The notes under the pieces were generated by a model. That model had not been told where the DNA came from and did not search any database. It saw nothing but the letters and a program-made list of their open reading frames with translations. This document shows, in pieces, positions 37,732-45,610 of a stretch of 64,000 bases of DNA (position 1 is its first letter; every line of letters starts with the position of its first letter). The DNA is from Rhodovarius lipocyclicus (lineage in GTDB: Bacteria; Pseudomonadota; Alphaproteobacteria; Acetobacterales; Acetobacteraceae), in assembly GCF_009900765.1 (NCBI RefSeq), contig NZ_JAAABL010000009.1, positions 1-64,000 of the forward strand. Reading direction: 5' to 3'. Made by a program: the position numbers and the translations under genes.

Positions 37732-37949
37732 GGAACACTCTCCGGAATGAATGCCCGGCGGGTTACAGCGCTGTCATTGCGTGCGTTTGTCGGAATCGTG
37801 ACGGTTGGATGGATGTCGCTGGGCAGCGCTGCCGCCGCTCTGCCCGGCCCATAGGCAACCCGCGCCTGCCGGCGCCGATTCCGCGCCCGCGGCGCGTTGC
37901 GCGCGCCACGCCCGCCGCGCGAGCCTGCCCCCAGCACAGGAGAGACCGG

Positions 37950-39554
37950 ATGAACCGCAGGGATATGCTGCTGGGGGGCGCCGCCATGGCCGCCGCCCCG
38001 CTTTCGCAGGGGCAGGCGCAGCCCGCCGCCGCCAACACGCTGCGCGTGGCGATGACGGTCGCCGATATCCCCCTGATCACCGGCCAGCCCAGCCAGGGCG
38101 CCGAGGGCAACCGCTTCGGCGGCATCACCGTCTATGACCCGCTGATCGCCTGGGACCTGTCCAGCAGCGACCGCGCCGCCGCGCTGAAGCCCAGCCTGGC
38201 CGAGCGCTGGTCCGTCGCCGATGACGGCAAGACCTGGACCTTCAACCTGCGCTCCGGCGTGCGGTTCCATGATGGCAGCCTGTTCGATGCTGAAGCGGTC
38301 GCCTTCAACCTGGGCAAGCTGATCGACCGCGACGCGCCGCAGTTCGACCGCATGCAGGCGGCCCAGGGCAGCCTGTATTCGACCAACATCGCCCGCTGGC
38401 GGGTGAAGGATGCCTCGACCATCGAGGTCGAGACCAAGACGGTCGATGCCGTCTTCCCGTATCTGTTGGCCAATGTGTTCATGTCCTCTCCCGCGCGGTG
38501 GCGTGAGATGGGGCAGAACTGGGAGCGCGTGGCGACCAACCCCTCCGGCACCGGGCCCTATGTGGTGGAGCGCATCGTGCCCCGCGAGCGGCTGGAGGCA
38601 CGCCGTTTCGGCGACCATTGGAACGAGGCCCGCCGCCCGAAGCATGAGCGCCTGGCGCTGATCCCGATGCCGGATGCGCTGACGCGCGTGGCGGCGCTGC
38701 TGTCGGGCCAGGTGGATTTCGTGGAGGCACCGCCGCCCGACGCCGTGCCGCGCATCCGCGCCGCCGGGCACCAGGTGGTGACCAACGCCTATCCGCATAT
38801 CTGGTGCCACCAGCTGTCCATGCTGCCGGACAGTCCGTTCCGGGATGTGCGGGTGCGTCAGGCCGCGAACCTGGCGATCAACCGCCCGGCCATGGTGCAG
38901 ATGCTGGGGGGGCTGGCGATCGCCGCCAAGGGCATGGTGAACGAGAACCACCCCTGGTTCGGCGCGCCCAGCTTCAAGATCGAGTACGACCCGGACAAGG
39001 CCCGCCGCCTGCTGGCGGAGGCCGGGTACAGCCGCGCCAACCCGGTGCGGACGAAGTTCATCATCGCGCCCTCCGGCTCCGGCCAGATGCAGCCGCTGCC
39101 GATGAACGAGGCGATCCAGCAGGATTTCCGCGCCGTCGGTATCGAGCTGGAATTCGAGGTGATGGACTGGGAGGCGCTGCGCGCCCGCCGCCGCGCCAGT
39201 GCCGAGGGCCCGGAAAACCGGGGCATGCACGGCATCAACAATTCCTGGGGCTTCTGGGACCCGGATATTGGGCTGCTGGGCCCGGCCTATGGCCGCGGGC
39301 GCATCGTGGGCGGCTTCAACTGGGGCAATTACCAGGACCCGGTGGCCGACGATTTGTGCGAGGCGGCGCGCCGCACCTTCGACGTGAACGCCCAGAACGC
39401 CATCCTGGCGCAGTTGCACAGCCGGCTGGTGGACCAGGCGATGTGGCTGTGGGTGGTGCATGACGTGAACCCGCGCGGCCTGGCGCGGCGCGTGCAGGGC
39501 TTTGTACAGGCCCAGAGCTGGTACCAGGACCTGACGCCGATAACCTTGTCCTAG
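37950..39554 (+). CDS. ABC transporter substrate-binding protein, family 5 (peptide/opine/nickel type)
   Basis: A 534-residue periplasmic binding protein of the DppA/OppA family. The leader MNRRDMLLGGAAMAAAPLSQGQA has a Tat-like RR motif. The family signature is visible: LKPSLAERWSVADDGKTWTFNLRSGVRFHDGSLFDAEAVAFNL, then NPSGTGPYVVERI and the C-terminal helix region FRDVRVRQAANLAINRPAMV. The ligand is unknown. No permease or ATPase genes are adjacent, so it would have to use a transporter encoded elsewhere. ATG 37950 has AGGAGA upstream; the open frame to 37719 has no leader-like N-terminus. Confidence 0.92.
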   Translation: MNRRDMLLGGAAMAAAPLSQGQAQPAAANTLRVAMTVADIPLITGQPSQGAEGNRFGGITVYDPLIAWDLSSSDRAAALKPSLAERWSVADDGKTWTFNLRSGVRFHDGSLFDAEAVAFNLGKLIDRDAPQFDRMQAAQGSLYSTNIARWRVKDASTIEVETKTVDAVFPYLLANVFMSSPARWREMGQNWERVATNPSGTGPYVVERIVPRERLEARRFGDHWNEARRPKHERLALIPMPDALTRVAALLSGQVDFVEAPPPDAVPRIRAAGHQVVTNAYPHIWCHQLSMLPDSPFRDVRVRQAANLAINRPAMVQMLGGLAIAAKGMVNENHPWFGAPSFKIEYDPDKARRLLAEAGYSRANPVRTKFIIAPSGSGQMQPLPMNEAIQQDFRAVGIELEFEVMDWEALRARRRASAEGPENRGMHGINNSWGFWDPDIGLLGPAYGRGRIVGGFNWGNYQDPVADDLCEAARRTFDVNAQNAILAQLHSRLVDQAMWLWVVHDVNPRGLARRVQGFVQAQSWYQDLTPITLS

Positions 39555-39680
39555 CCCTCGGGCACCGGGCGCGCGCATCCGCGCGCTTGGCTTACGGCGC
39601 GCCGAGGGGAGCGCCCGGTGGCGCTGCCTGATGGGCACCGCCGGCCGCTTGCGGCCGGAAACGGCGGGCTACAGGCAACA

Positions 39681-39716
39681 AAAAAACCCGCCGGGGCTGC
39701 CCCCGGCGGGTTTTTT
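39681..39716. terminator. Bidirectional intrinsic terminator
   Basis: Perfect 16-bp palindrome AAAAAACCCGCCGGGG / CCCCGGCGGGTTTTTT with loop CTGC. It has an A-run on one side and a T-run on the other, so it can end transcription from both the binding-protein gene (plus) and the hydrolase gene (minus). The rest of the 180-bp spacer holds two smaller GC palindromes and nothing else recognisable. Confidence 0.93.
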
Positions 39717-39733
39717 CCGGGCCGCAGACCCGT

Positions 39734-40402
39734 TCAGTCGGCGGCCAGCGCCATGCGGGACTTGCCCATGATGGCCTGCACATGGTCCTGCGCCATATCG
39801 GTCACGCGCTCCACCTGCTCGGGCGTGTAGACATGCCCGGCGTTGCCGATGGTGCGGTAGTCGATCGAGACGCCCTTCTGGGTGTTCAGCTTCTCCACCA
39901 GCTTGGAGACACTGCCGACGGGCACCAACTCGTCATCCTCGCCATGCACGACCAGCCCGCCGCAGGGGCAGGGGGCCAGGAAGCCGAAATCATAGTGGCT
40001 GGCAGGCGGGGAAATGCAGACGAACCCGCCCATTTCGGGCCGGCGCATCAGCAACTGCATCCCCACATAGGCCCCGAAGGAATAGCCCGCGACCCACAGC
40101 ATGCTGGCGGCGGGGTTGACGGCCTGCAGGAAGTCGAGCGCGGCGGCGGCATCGCTGATCTCGCCGATGCCGCCATCATAACGGCCCTGGGACTTGCCGA
40201 CGCCGCGGAAATTGAACCGCAGCACGGAAAAGCCCATGGCCTGGTAACGCTGGAACAGCGCGTGGATCACGCGGTTGTTCATGGTGCCACCGTGCAGCGG
40301 GTGCGGGTGCAGCAGCAGCGCGACGGGGGCGTTGGGACGCTTGGCGTGGTGGTAACGGCCTTCGAGACGGCCATCAGGGCCGGCGAACATCACTTCAGGC
40401 AT
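39734..40402 (-). CDS. Alpha/beta hydrolase (YpfH/dienelactone-hydrolase-like)
   Basis: A 222-residue cytoplasmic alpha/beta hydrolase. The oxyanion region HPHPLHGGTMNN, the strand FSVLRFNFRGVGKSQG, the nucleophile elbow AGYSFGAYV (Ser in GYSFG), the acid region HGEDDELVP and a late His in GNAGHVYTPEQ form a plausible triad. This pattern matches the conserved alphaproteobacterial family often annotated as alpha/beta hydrolase or 'PHB depolymerase-like'; its substrate is unknown. ATG 40402 gives the usual N-terminus; the open frame continues to 40819 with no similarity. Confidence 0.88.
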   Translation of the reverse strand: MPEVMFAGPDGRLEGRYHHAKRPNAPVALLLHPHPLHGGTMNNRVIHALFQRYQAMGFSVLRFNFRGVGKSQGRYDGGIGEISDAAAALDFLQAVNPAASMLWVAGYSFGAYVGMQLLMRRPEMGGFVCISPPASHYDFGFLAPCPCGGLVVHGEDDELVPVGSVSKLVEKLNTQKGVSIDYRTIGNAGHVYTPEQVERVTDMAQDHVQAIMGKSRMALAAD

Positions 40403-40805
40403 CGAACCCAGGCATCCATTTTCTGGGGCGGGCCGCGCCGGAAAACAGGTGCCCATCGCAGCCCCCTGGAGGGCCGCGGTGATGAAGCACATCTCTTCCG
40501 GCCCGCGCGCCGCCGCATGCGGGTGGACACCATCCACGCGCCCTCTTTTTCGGGGGCGTTCATGGGAACCCTCGTTCATCCGGCCGATTGACGGCGCATG
40601 AACAGGACCATAGCCTTCGCAGGGCAAAGCGCGTTGGGCCAGGCTGAAAGGGTCGCTTTGGCGGTGTCCGTTCCAAAGCTGTTGTAATGATAGTGAGTCC
40701 GAGCCGCGTTTTCTAATGGATTCAGCCAGCCGCGTGCATGGCTGGGTTCCACCCGGCGCATGCCAGGAAAAGCACGGCCGGATTAGCACGAAAGGTTCGC
40801 TGCCC
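40403..40805. other. 403-bp region without a supported gene, upstream of iscR-like gene
   Basis: I see no gene here on either strand. It holds the divergent promoters of the alpha/beta hydrolase and the Rrf2 regulator. A GC stem CGCCCTC/GGGGGCG around a T-rich loop lies at about 40540-40557. The stretch 40675-40715 (TTGTAATGATAGTGAG... TTTTCTAATGG) is the least GC-rich part and is the likeliest promoter or regulator-binding site for the iscR-like gene; no motif can be named with confidence. Confidence 0.4.
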
Positions 40806-41291
40806 ATGCGCATCTCCACCCGGGGGCGCTACGCCGTCATGGCGCTGGTCGAGCTGGCGGCGCGGGAAGCCACCGCGCCCGCCCCACCGCCCGGCCGCCG
40901 CAAGCCCCCTGTGTCGCTGGCGGAGATCGCTGCCTCCCAGATGCTGTCCCTGGCCTATCTCGAACAATTGTTCGGGCCGTTGCGCCGCGCGGGGCTCGTC
41001 ACCTCCACCCGGGGGCCCGGGGGCGGCTACCGCCTGGTGAACCCGCCGCAGCAGATCACCGTGGCCAGCATCATCGAGGCGGTGGAGGAACCCTATCTCA
41101 CCCGCACCGAGGGCTCTGAGGCCCTGACCGGCGAGCCCTGCCGCACCGAGCGCCTGTGGCAGGAGCTGGACCTGCATGTGCAGCATTTCCTGGAGGGCAT
41201 CAGCGTGGCCGATGTGCTGCATGGCCGGGTCTCCGGCCGGGCGGGCGCGCCGCTGCCCGCGCTGAAGCAGGAATTGCCCGAACGCGCCTGA
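40806..41291 (+). CDS. iscR: Rrf2-family iron-sulfur regulator (IscR-like)
   Basis: A 161-residue winged-helix regulator. MRISTRGRYAVMALVELA and the recognition segment LAYLEQLFGPLRRAGLVTSTRGPGGGYRL are characteristic of IscR. E. coli IscR binds [2Fe-2S] with three cysteines; here only one Cys (GEPCRTERLW) lies in that region. A one-Cys IscR is known in Rhodobacter, so this is a lineage trait rather than a defect. It is followed 18 nt later by a cysteine desulfurase gene, the usual head of alphaproteobacterial isc/suf operons, so it probably senses Fe-S status and controls this operon. The start ATG 40806 matches the family; an upstream in-frame ATG (40716) would add 30 unrelated residues. 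Confidence 0.9.
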   Translation: MRISTRGRYAVMALVELAAREATAPAPPPGRRKPPVSLAEIAASQMLSLAYLEQLFGPLRRAGLVTSTRGPGGGYRLVNPPQQITVASIIEAVEEPYLTRTEGSEALTGEPCRTERLWQELDLHVQHFLEGISVADVLHGRVSGRAGAPLPALKQELPERA

Positions 41292-41309
41292 GGGCCCATC
41301 TGCCCGCGC

Positions 41310-42365
41310 ATGCTGTACCTCGACGCCAACGCCACCGAATCGCCCCGCCCCGCCGCGCTGGACGCGGCGCTGGCGGCCATGCGGGTGGCGGGCAACCCGT
41401 CCTCCATCCACGCCGCCGGCCGCGCCGCCCGCCGCGTGCTGGAGGACGCGCGTGAGGCCATCGCCCGCGCCTTCGGCGGCATCCCCGCCGACACGGTGCT
41501 GACCGCCGGCGGCACGGAGGCCGACACGCTGGCCCTGCGCGGGCTTTCCGCCGGCCGCCGCATCCTGGCCGGCGCCACCGAGCACCCGGCCATCCGCGCC
41601 ATCCCCCACACCGAGATCCCGGTGCAGCCCGATGGCACGCTGGACCTGGCGGCGCTGGAGGCGCTGCTGGCGGAAGGCGAACCCGCCCTGGTGGCCGTAA
41701 TGGCCGCCAACAACGAAACCGGCGTGCTGCACCCGCTGGAACAGGTGGCCGCCCTGTGCCGCGCCCATGGCGCGCTGCTGCATGTGGATGCCGTGCAGGC
41801 CGCGGGCCGCATCGCCATCCCGCCCGGGTGGGACAGCCTGGCCATCTCCGGCCACAAGCTGGGGGCGCCGATGGGGGCGGGGGCGCTGCTGCTGCGCCCG
41901 GGCCTGCATCCCCAGGCCATCATCACCGGCGGCGGGCAGGAACGCGGCAGGCGCGGCGGCACCGAGCCCTTGCCCGCCATCGCCGGCATGGGCGTGGCGG
42001 CGGGCCTCGCGGTGCCGGACCCCCGCATCGCCGCCCTGCGGGACGCGATCGAGGCCGGCCTGCCCGAGGGCGCGCTGGTCGCGGGCCAGGCCGCGCCCCG
42101 CCTGCCCAACACCAGCTGCGTCATCCTGCCCGGTGTCTCGGCGGAGCGGCAGTTGCTGCTGCTGGACCAGGCTGGGGTGTGCGTTTCCTCCGGTTCGGCC
42201 TGTTCCTCGGGCAAGGTTTCGCGCTCGCACGTGCTGCTGGCCATGGGGCTGGGGGAGGGGGCGGGCCAGGCCATCCGCGTCTCCCTGCCATGGGACGCGC
42301 CGGAGGATACGGCGGAACGCTTCCTGGCGGCTTATCGCGCGATGGCGCAGCGGCTGCGCCGATAG
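41310..42365 (+). CDS. Cysteine desulfurase (NifS/IscS-like)
   Basis: A 351-residue PLP enzyme (fold type I) releasing sulfur from cysteine as persulfide for Fe-S assembly. Motifs: LYLDANATESP, GNPSSIHAAG, GGTEADTLAL, ATEHPAI, the PLP-lysine segment SGHKLGAPMGAG, and the persulfide Cys in SSGSACSSGK. It is shorter than IscS (404) and resembles the NifS-like desulfurase that sits after iscR in alphaproteobacterial suf operons. Here the operon stops after it: the next gene is a tannase-family esterase, and sufBCDS are not present. Confidence 0.93.
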   Translation: MLYLDANATESPRPAALDAALAAMRVAGNPSSIHAAGRAARRVLEDAREAIARAFGGIPADTVLTAGGTEADTLALRGLSAGRRILAGATEHPAIRAIPHTEIPVQPDGTLDLAALEALLAEGEPALVAVMAANNETGVLHPLEQVAALCRAHGALLHVDAVQAAGRIAIPPGWDSLAISGHKLGAPMGAGALLLRPGLHPQAIITGGGQERGRRGGTEPLPAIAGMGVAAGLAVPDPRIAALRDAIEAGLPEGALVAGQAAPRLPNTSCVILPGVSAERQLLLLDQAGVCVSSGSACSSGKVSRSHVLLAMGLGEGAGQAIRVSLPWDAPEDTAERFLAAYRAMAQRLRR

Positions 42366-42422
42366 GGATTGCCTCCCGCCCCGCATCCTGGCCAGGATGC
42401 GGAAAAATGACGGGAGGAAGCG

Positions 42423-43925
42423 ATGTTCACCAGGATCATCCTGGCCGCCGCGCTGTGGCTGATGGCCAGCGGCGCCCAGGCGCAGACCACTGATTGCGCG
42501 GCCCTCGCCGGCATGGCGATCCCTGACACCAACCTGCTCTCCGCCACGCTGGTGCCCGAGCGCGATGGGCTGCCCGCCCATTGCCGGGTGCTGGGCTATG
42601 TCCGCCCCGCGATCAATTTCGAGCTGCGGCTGCCGGTCAGCGGCTGGAACGGCAAGTTCTACATGGTGGGCTGCGGCGGCTTCTGCGGCCAGGTGCTGAG
42701 CGAGCGGCCGAACTTCACCAACGCCATGAATTTCGGCCTGCGCCGCGGCTATGCCGCCGCCACCACCGATGCCGGCCATTGGGGCGCCGGCGCGACCGAC
42801 GCGCGCTGGGCCTGGAACAACCGCCAGGGCGAGATCGACTGGGGCACCCGCGCCATTCCGGAGGTCACCCGTGCCTCCCGCGCGCTGGTCGCCGCCTTCT
42901 ACACGCGCGGGGCGGAGCGCTCCTATTTCGCCGGCTGTTCCACCGGCGGCCGCCAGGCGCTGATCGAGGCGCAGCGCTTCCCCGACGATTTCGACGGCAT
43001 CATCGCGGGTTCCCCGGCGCTGGACTACACGGGCCTCGTCGCCACCTTCCTGGCCTGGACCACCCGCGCCAACATGGATGCCGAGGGCCGGCCCATCCTG
43101 ACCCACGCCCGCGTGCCGCTGATCCGCCGCGCCGTGACCGAGGCCTGCGACGCCGCCGACGGGCTGGCGGATGGCCTGATCAACAATCCCCGCGCCTGCC
43201 GCTTCGACCCCGCCAGCCTGCAATGCCCAGCCGGGACCAGCGGCGAGCAATGCCTCAACCCCGCCGAGGTGGGCGTGCTGCGCGCCTGGTACCAGGGCCC
43301 GCGCAACGCCGCCGGGCAGCAGCTCTACCCGGGCGGCATCCCCCTGGGCTCGGAGGCGTTCTGGCCGGTCTGGCTGACGGGTTCGGCCACGGCACCCGCC
43401 GTGAACCCGGCCTTCGCGCTGAACTTCCTGCGCTACATGGCCTTCCAGGACGACCCGGGCGAGACCTACCAGATCACGCAATTCGACTTCGAGCGCGACC
43501 CCGCCCGGCTGGCGCCCATGGCCGCGCTGTACAACGCCACCAGCCCGGACATGGCGCGCTTCCGCCAGCGCGGCGGGCGGCTGATCGTCTATCACGGCTG
43601 GGCCGATGCGATCGTGACGCCCGAACGCACCGTGGAATGGTTCGAGGCCGCCACCCAGGCCGCCGGCGGCCGCGCCGAGATGGACCAGTTCGCGCGGCTG
43701 TTCATGATCCCGGGCTTCGACCATTGCGGCCTGTCCCCCGCTGGGCCCGGCATCAACGAAACCGGGCTGGACCCGCTGACCGCGCTGGAGAACTGGGTGG
43801 AACGCGGCCAAGCACCGGCGTCGATCATGACCACCCGCAATACGGAACCGCGCTGGAGCCGGCCGGTGTGCCCCTGGCCGCGGGAAGCACGGTACAACAA
43901 CGGGAACTTTGCCTGCGCGGAGTGA
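42423..43925 (+). CDS. Tannase/feruloyl esterase family protein
   Basis: A 500-residue secreted esterase. The signal peptide is MFTRIILAAALWLMASGAQA. The family active site is intact: C172-S173 in AGCSTGGRQAL, with Asp in HGWADAIVTP and His in GFDHCGLSP; the Cys next to the Ser and the one near the His form the disulfide typical of this family. A calcium-binding-like loop (CDAADGLADGLINNPRAC) is present. Substrates of relatives are gallate, ferulate or aromatic polyester bonds (MHETase belongs here); none can be assigned. A 57-nt gap follows the desulfurase gene, so co-transcription is possible. Confidence 0.92.
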   Translation: MFTRIILAAALWLMASGAQAQTTDCAALAGMAIPDTNLLSATLVPERDGLPAHCRVLGYVRPAINFELRLPVSGWNGKFYMVGCGGFCGQVLSERPNFTNAMNFGLRRGYAAATTDAGHWGAGATDARWAWNNRQGEIDWGTRAIPEVTRASRALVAAFYTRGAERSYFAGCSTGGRQALIEAQRFPDDFDGIIAGSPALDYTGLVATFLAWTTRANMDAEGRPILTHARVPLIRRAVTEACDAADGLADGLINNPRACRFDPASLQCPAGTSGEQCLNPAEVGVLRAWYQGPRNAAGQQLYPGGIPLGSEAFWPVWLTGSATAPAVNPAFALNFLRYMAFQDDPGETYQITQFDFERDPARLAPMAALYNATSPDMARFRQRGGRLIVYHGWADAIVTPERTVEWFEAATQAAGGRAEMDQFARLFMIPGFDHCGLSPAGPGINETGLDPLTALENWVERGQAPASIMTTRNTEPRWSRPVCPWPREARYNNGNFACAE

Positions 43926-43927
43926 TG

Positions 43928-44163
43928 CGAGGGGGCGCTGCCCCCTCGCGCTCCCCCGCCAGGAGCCGAAAGGCCCCTGGACCCCAGGAGTTTGGCGCCG
44001 ACCTTGGGGAGGTGTTTCTTATTGATATTTATAATATAATTGGCGCCCGACCTGCCAAGGTCAGCGCCAAACTCATGGGTCCAAAGGGTTGCTACAACCC
44101 TTTGCGGGGATGCAAGGGGCGGCGCCCCTTGCCGGGGGGGGCCAGGGGGCGGAGCCCCTTGGC
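43928..44163. repeat. Modular intergenic repeat, copy 3
   Basis: Fills the space between two convergent genes. Order: CGAGGGGGC-GCT-GCCCCCTCG (43928-43948); perfect stem except one G:T pair, CCAGGAGCC-GAAA-GGCCCCTGG (43959-43980); AT-rich core about 43983-44078 with TATTGATATTTATAATATAA between TTTGGCGCC and GGCGCCCG/AGCGCCAAA; perfect stem CAAAGGGTTG-CTA-CAACCCTTTG (44082-44104); then GC hairpins ending beside the PrpD-family stop. The reading frame kept in copies 1 and 2 is broken here by a 1-nt length change and a TAA. Confidence 0.85.
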
Positions 44164-44167
44164 GGCC

Positions 44168-45496
44168 CTACTCCGGCAATTCCTCCCCCACCCACAGCCG
44201 CGCCAGCAGTGTCTCCGCCGCGTCTTCCCCCAGCACCGGCACGGCCAGTTCCCGAAATTTCGCGGACAGTTCCTCATCGCTCAGCGGCATGTCGGGGTCG
44301 CCTTTGCGGGTCGGCTGATGGTGGGTCAGCACGCGGCCGTCGTTCAGTTCCACCTCCACCTGGGCGGCGCGGCGGCGGGGGTAGGCGCTGGCGAGTTCGG
44401 GGCTGAGGCTGACGCTGACGCGCGGCATCACGGCGCGGATGGCGGGGTTCACCAGGTTGGCGGGCTCGAAGGCGGCCAGCCGCACGCCGCCGAGGACCAG
44501 CAGCGCGCCCATGCAGTATTGCGCCGAGAAGCGGCATTCCTGTTCGGTGCGGGCGTCGGGGCGGTCGGTCACGTCCTTGGTGGCGCTGTAGCCGGCGATG
44601 TGGATGCGCTTCACGTCCTCGGCGCCGAAGCCATAGGCGGCGCGCAGGGTCGTCACCGCGTCCAGCGCCGGGAAGATGTGCCCGCAGCAGCCGTGGTTCT
44701 TGAAGGTGATCTGGCCGATCACCGGCGTGTCCAGCCCGGCGAGGGCCAGATCCCAGCGGCCGGTGCTGTCGCTGGTGGCGGCGGCGAAGCCCACGGGGCC
44801 GTGCAGCACGTCCAGCGCGCCGGTCATGCCGGCGGCGGCGGACAGGGCGGCGAGGGTTCCGGCCTCGGCCGCATGGCCGGGGTGGAGCGGCTTGGACATG
44901 CCGTCGCCCCGGAACGCCTGCTGCAACCCGCCGGCCATGGTGGCCGACAGGGCGATGGCGTGGGCGATCTTCTCCTCCTCGCAGCCGAGGATGACGGCGA
45001 CGGCCGCCGCCGCGCCCATGGTGCCGACGGTGCCGGTGGTGTGCCAGTTCTTGTAATGGCTGGGGGTCACGGCCATGCCGATGCGGCAGGCGACCTCATA
45101 CCCCGCCGTGATGGCGCGATGCAGGGTCTCCAGGCTGGCGCCGTGGTGCTGGGCGGCGGCCAGGGCGGCGGCGATGGTCACGCTGCCGGGGTGGTGGCCC
45201 GAGTCGCGGTGGATGTCGTCGAATTCCACCGTGTGGCTGGCCACCGCGTTCAGCAGCGCCGCGTGGCGGATGCCGGAGAGTTCCCCATCCACATAGCAGC
45301 GGGCGCGGCCCGCGCCCCGTTCCCCGGCCAGGGCGGCCGCCATCAGCGTGCCGGGCGCGCGGCGGGCGCCGGGTACCAGGCAGGCGAACCAGTCCACCAT
45401 CGCGCGGCGCACCGCGTGGCGCGGAGGCTGTACGGTGGCGGCGTGGGCGGCCAGCGCTAGCAATGGATTGGTGGAAACGAGCGGGGCCTCAGGCAT
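44168..45496 (-). CDS. MmgE/PrpD family protein
   Basis: A 442-residue member of the 2-methylcitrate dehydratase/iminodisuccinate epimerase/cis-aconitate decarboxylase family. Family segments: HTVEFDDIHRDSGHHPGSVTIAAALA (N-terminal helical domain with conserved Asp/His), YEVACRIGMAV, KPLHPGHAAEAG and KNHGCCGHIFPALDA. These cofactor-free enzymes dehydrate, decarboxylate or epimerise small di- and tricarboxylates. Here it is last in a run with a hydroxyacid dehydrogenase and a split TPP decarboxylase and is not beside prpBC, so PrpD activity in the methylcitrate cycle is unlikely or unproven. A 114-bp palindrome-rich spacer separates it from the dehydrogenase. Confidence 0.9.
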   Translation of the reverse strand: MPEAPLVSTNPLLALAAHAATVQPPRHAVRRAMVDWFACLVPGARRAPGTLMAAALAGERGAGRARCYVDGELSGIRHAALLNAVASHTVEFDDIHRDSGHHPGSVTIAAALAAAQHHGASLETLHRAITAGYEVACRIGMAVTPSHYKNWHTTGTVGTMGAAAAVAVILGCEEEKIAHAIALSATMAGGLQQAFRGDGMSKPLHPGHAAEAGTLAALSAAAGMTGALDVLHGPVGFAAATSDSTGRWDLALAGLDTPVIGQITFKNHGCCGHIFPALDAVTTLRAAYGFGAEDVKRIHIAGYSATKDVTDRPDARTEQECRFSAQYCMGALLVLGGVRLAAFEPANLVNPAIRAVMPRVSVSLSPELASAYPRRRAAQVEVELNDGRVLTHHQPTRKGDPDMPLSDEELSAKFRELAVPVLGEDAAETLLARLWVGEELPE

Positions 45497-45508
45497 AAGA
45501 AGATCCTT

Positions 45509-45605
45509 GTTCTTTTTTGTAAAAAAGAACCAAAAAACTTTTATCAGTTTGAGGTCACCCCAAACTGATAAAGTCTTTTTGCTTCTTTTTCTTCAGAAAA
45601 AGAAG
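45509..45605. repeat. Cluster of three AT-rich palindromes
   Basis: Three hairpins follow one another in 97 bp: GTTCTTTTTT-GT-AAAAAAGAAC (45509-45530); TTTATCAGTTTG...CAAACTGATAAA (45540-45572) whose centre also pairs GGT/ACC; and CTTCTTTTTC-TTCA-GAAAAAGAAG (45582-45605). All three stems are perfect for 10-12 bp. Base composition is far more AT-rich than anything nearby. It lies between two same-strand genes, the hydroxyacid dehydrogenase and the PrpD-family gene, and could weaken transcription between them or be an inserted mobile repeat. Confidence 0.85.
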
Positions 45606-45610
45606 GTACT

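Noticed and set aside
40722-43811. Very long minus-strand open frame (about 1,000 codons) opposite iscR, the desulfurase and the tannase
   Set aside because: It covers three well-supported genes, has a low-complexity Gly/Ala/Arg/His-rich product and no recognisable domain; it is a GC-bias shadow. The same holds for the long antisense frames at 18894-21020, 27627-30278, 30275-32410 and 37344-39638.
42581-45460. Plus-strand open frame of about 960 codons across tannase, repeat copy 3 and the PrpD-family gene
   Set aside because: Runs out of frame through the tannase gene, across the repeat and antisense to the PrpD-family gene; the product is Arg/Gly/Ala/Pro rich with no domain.
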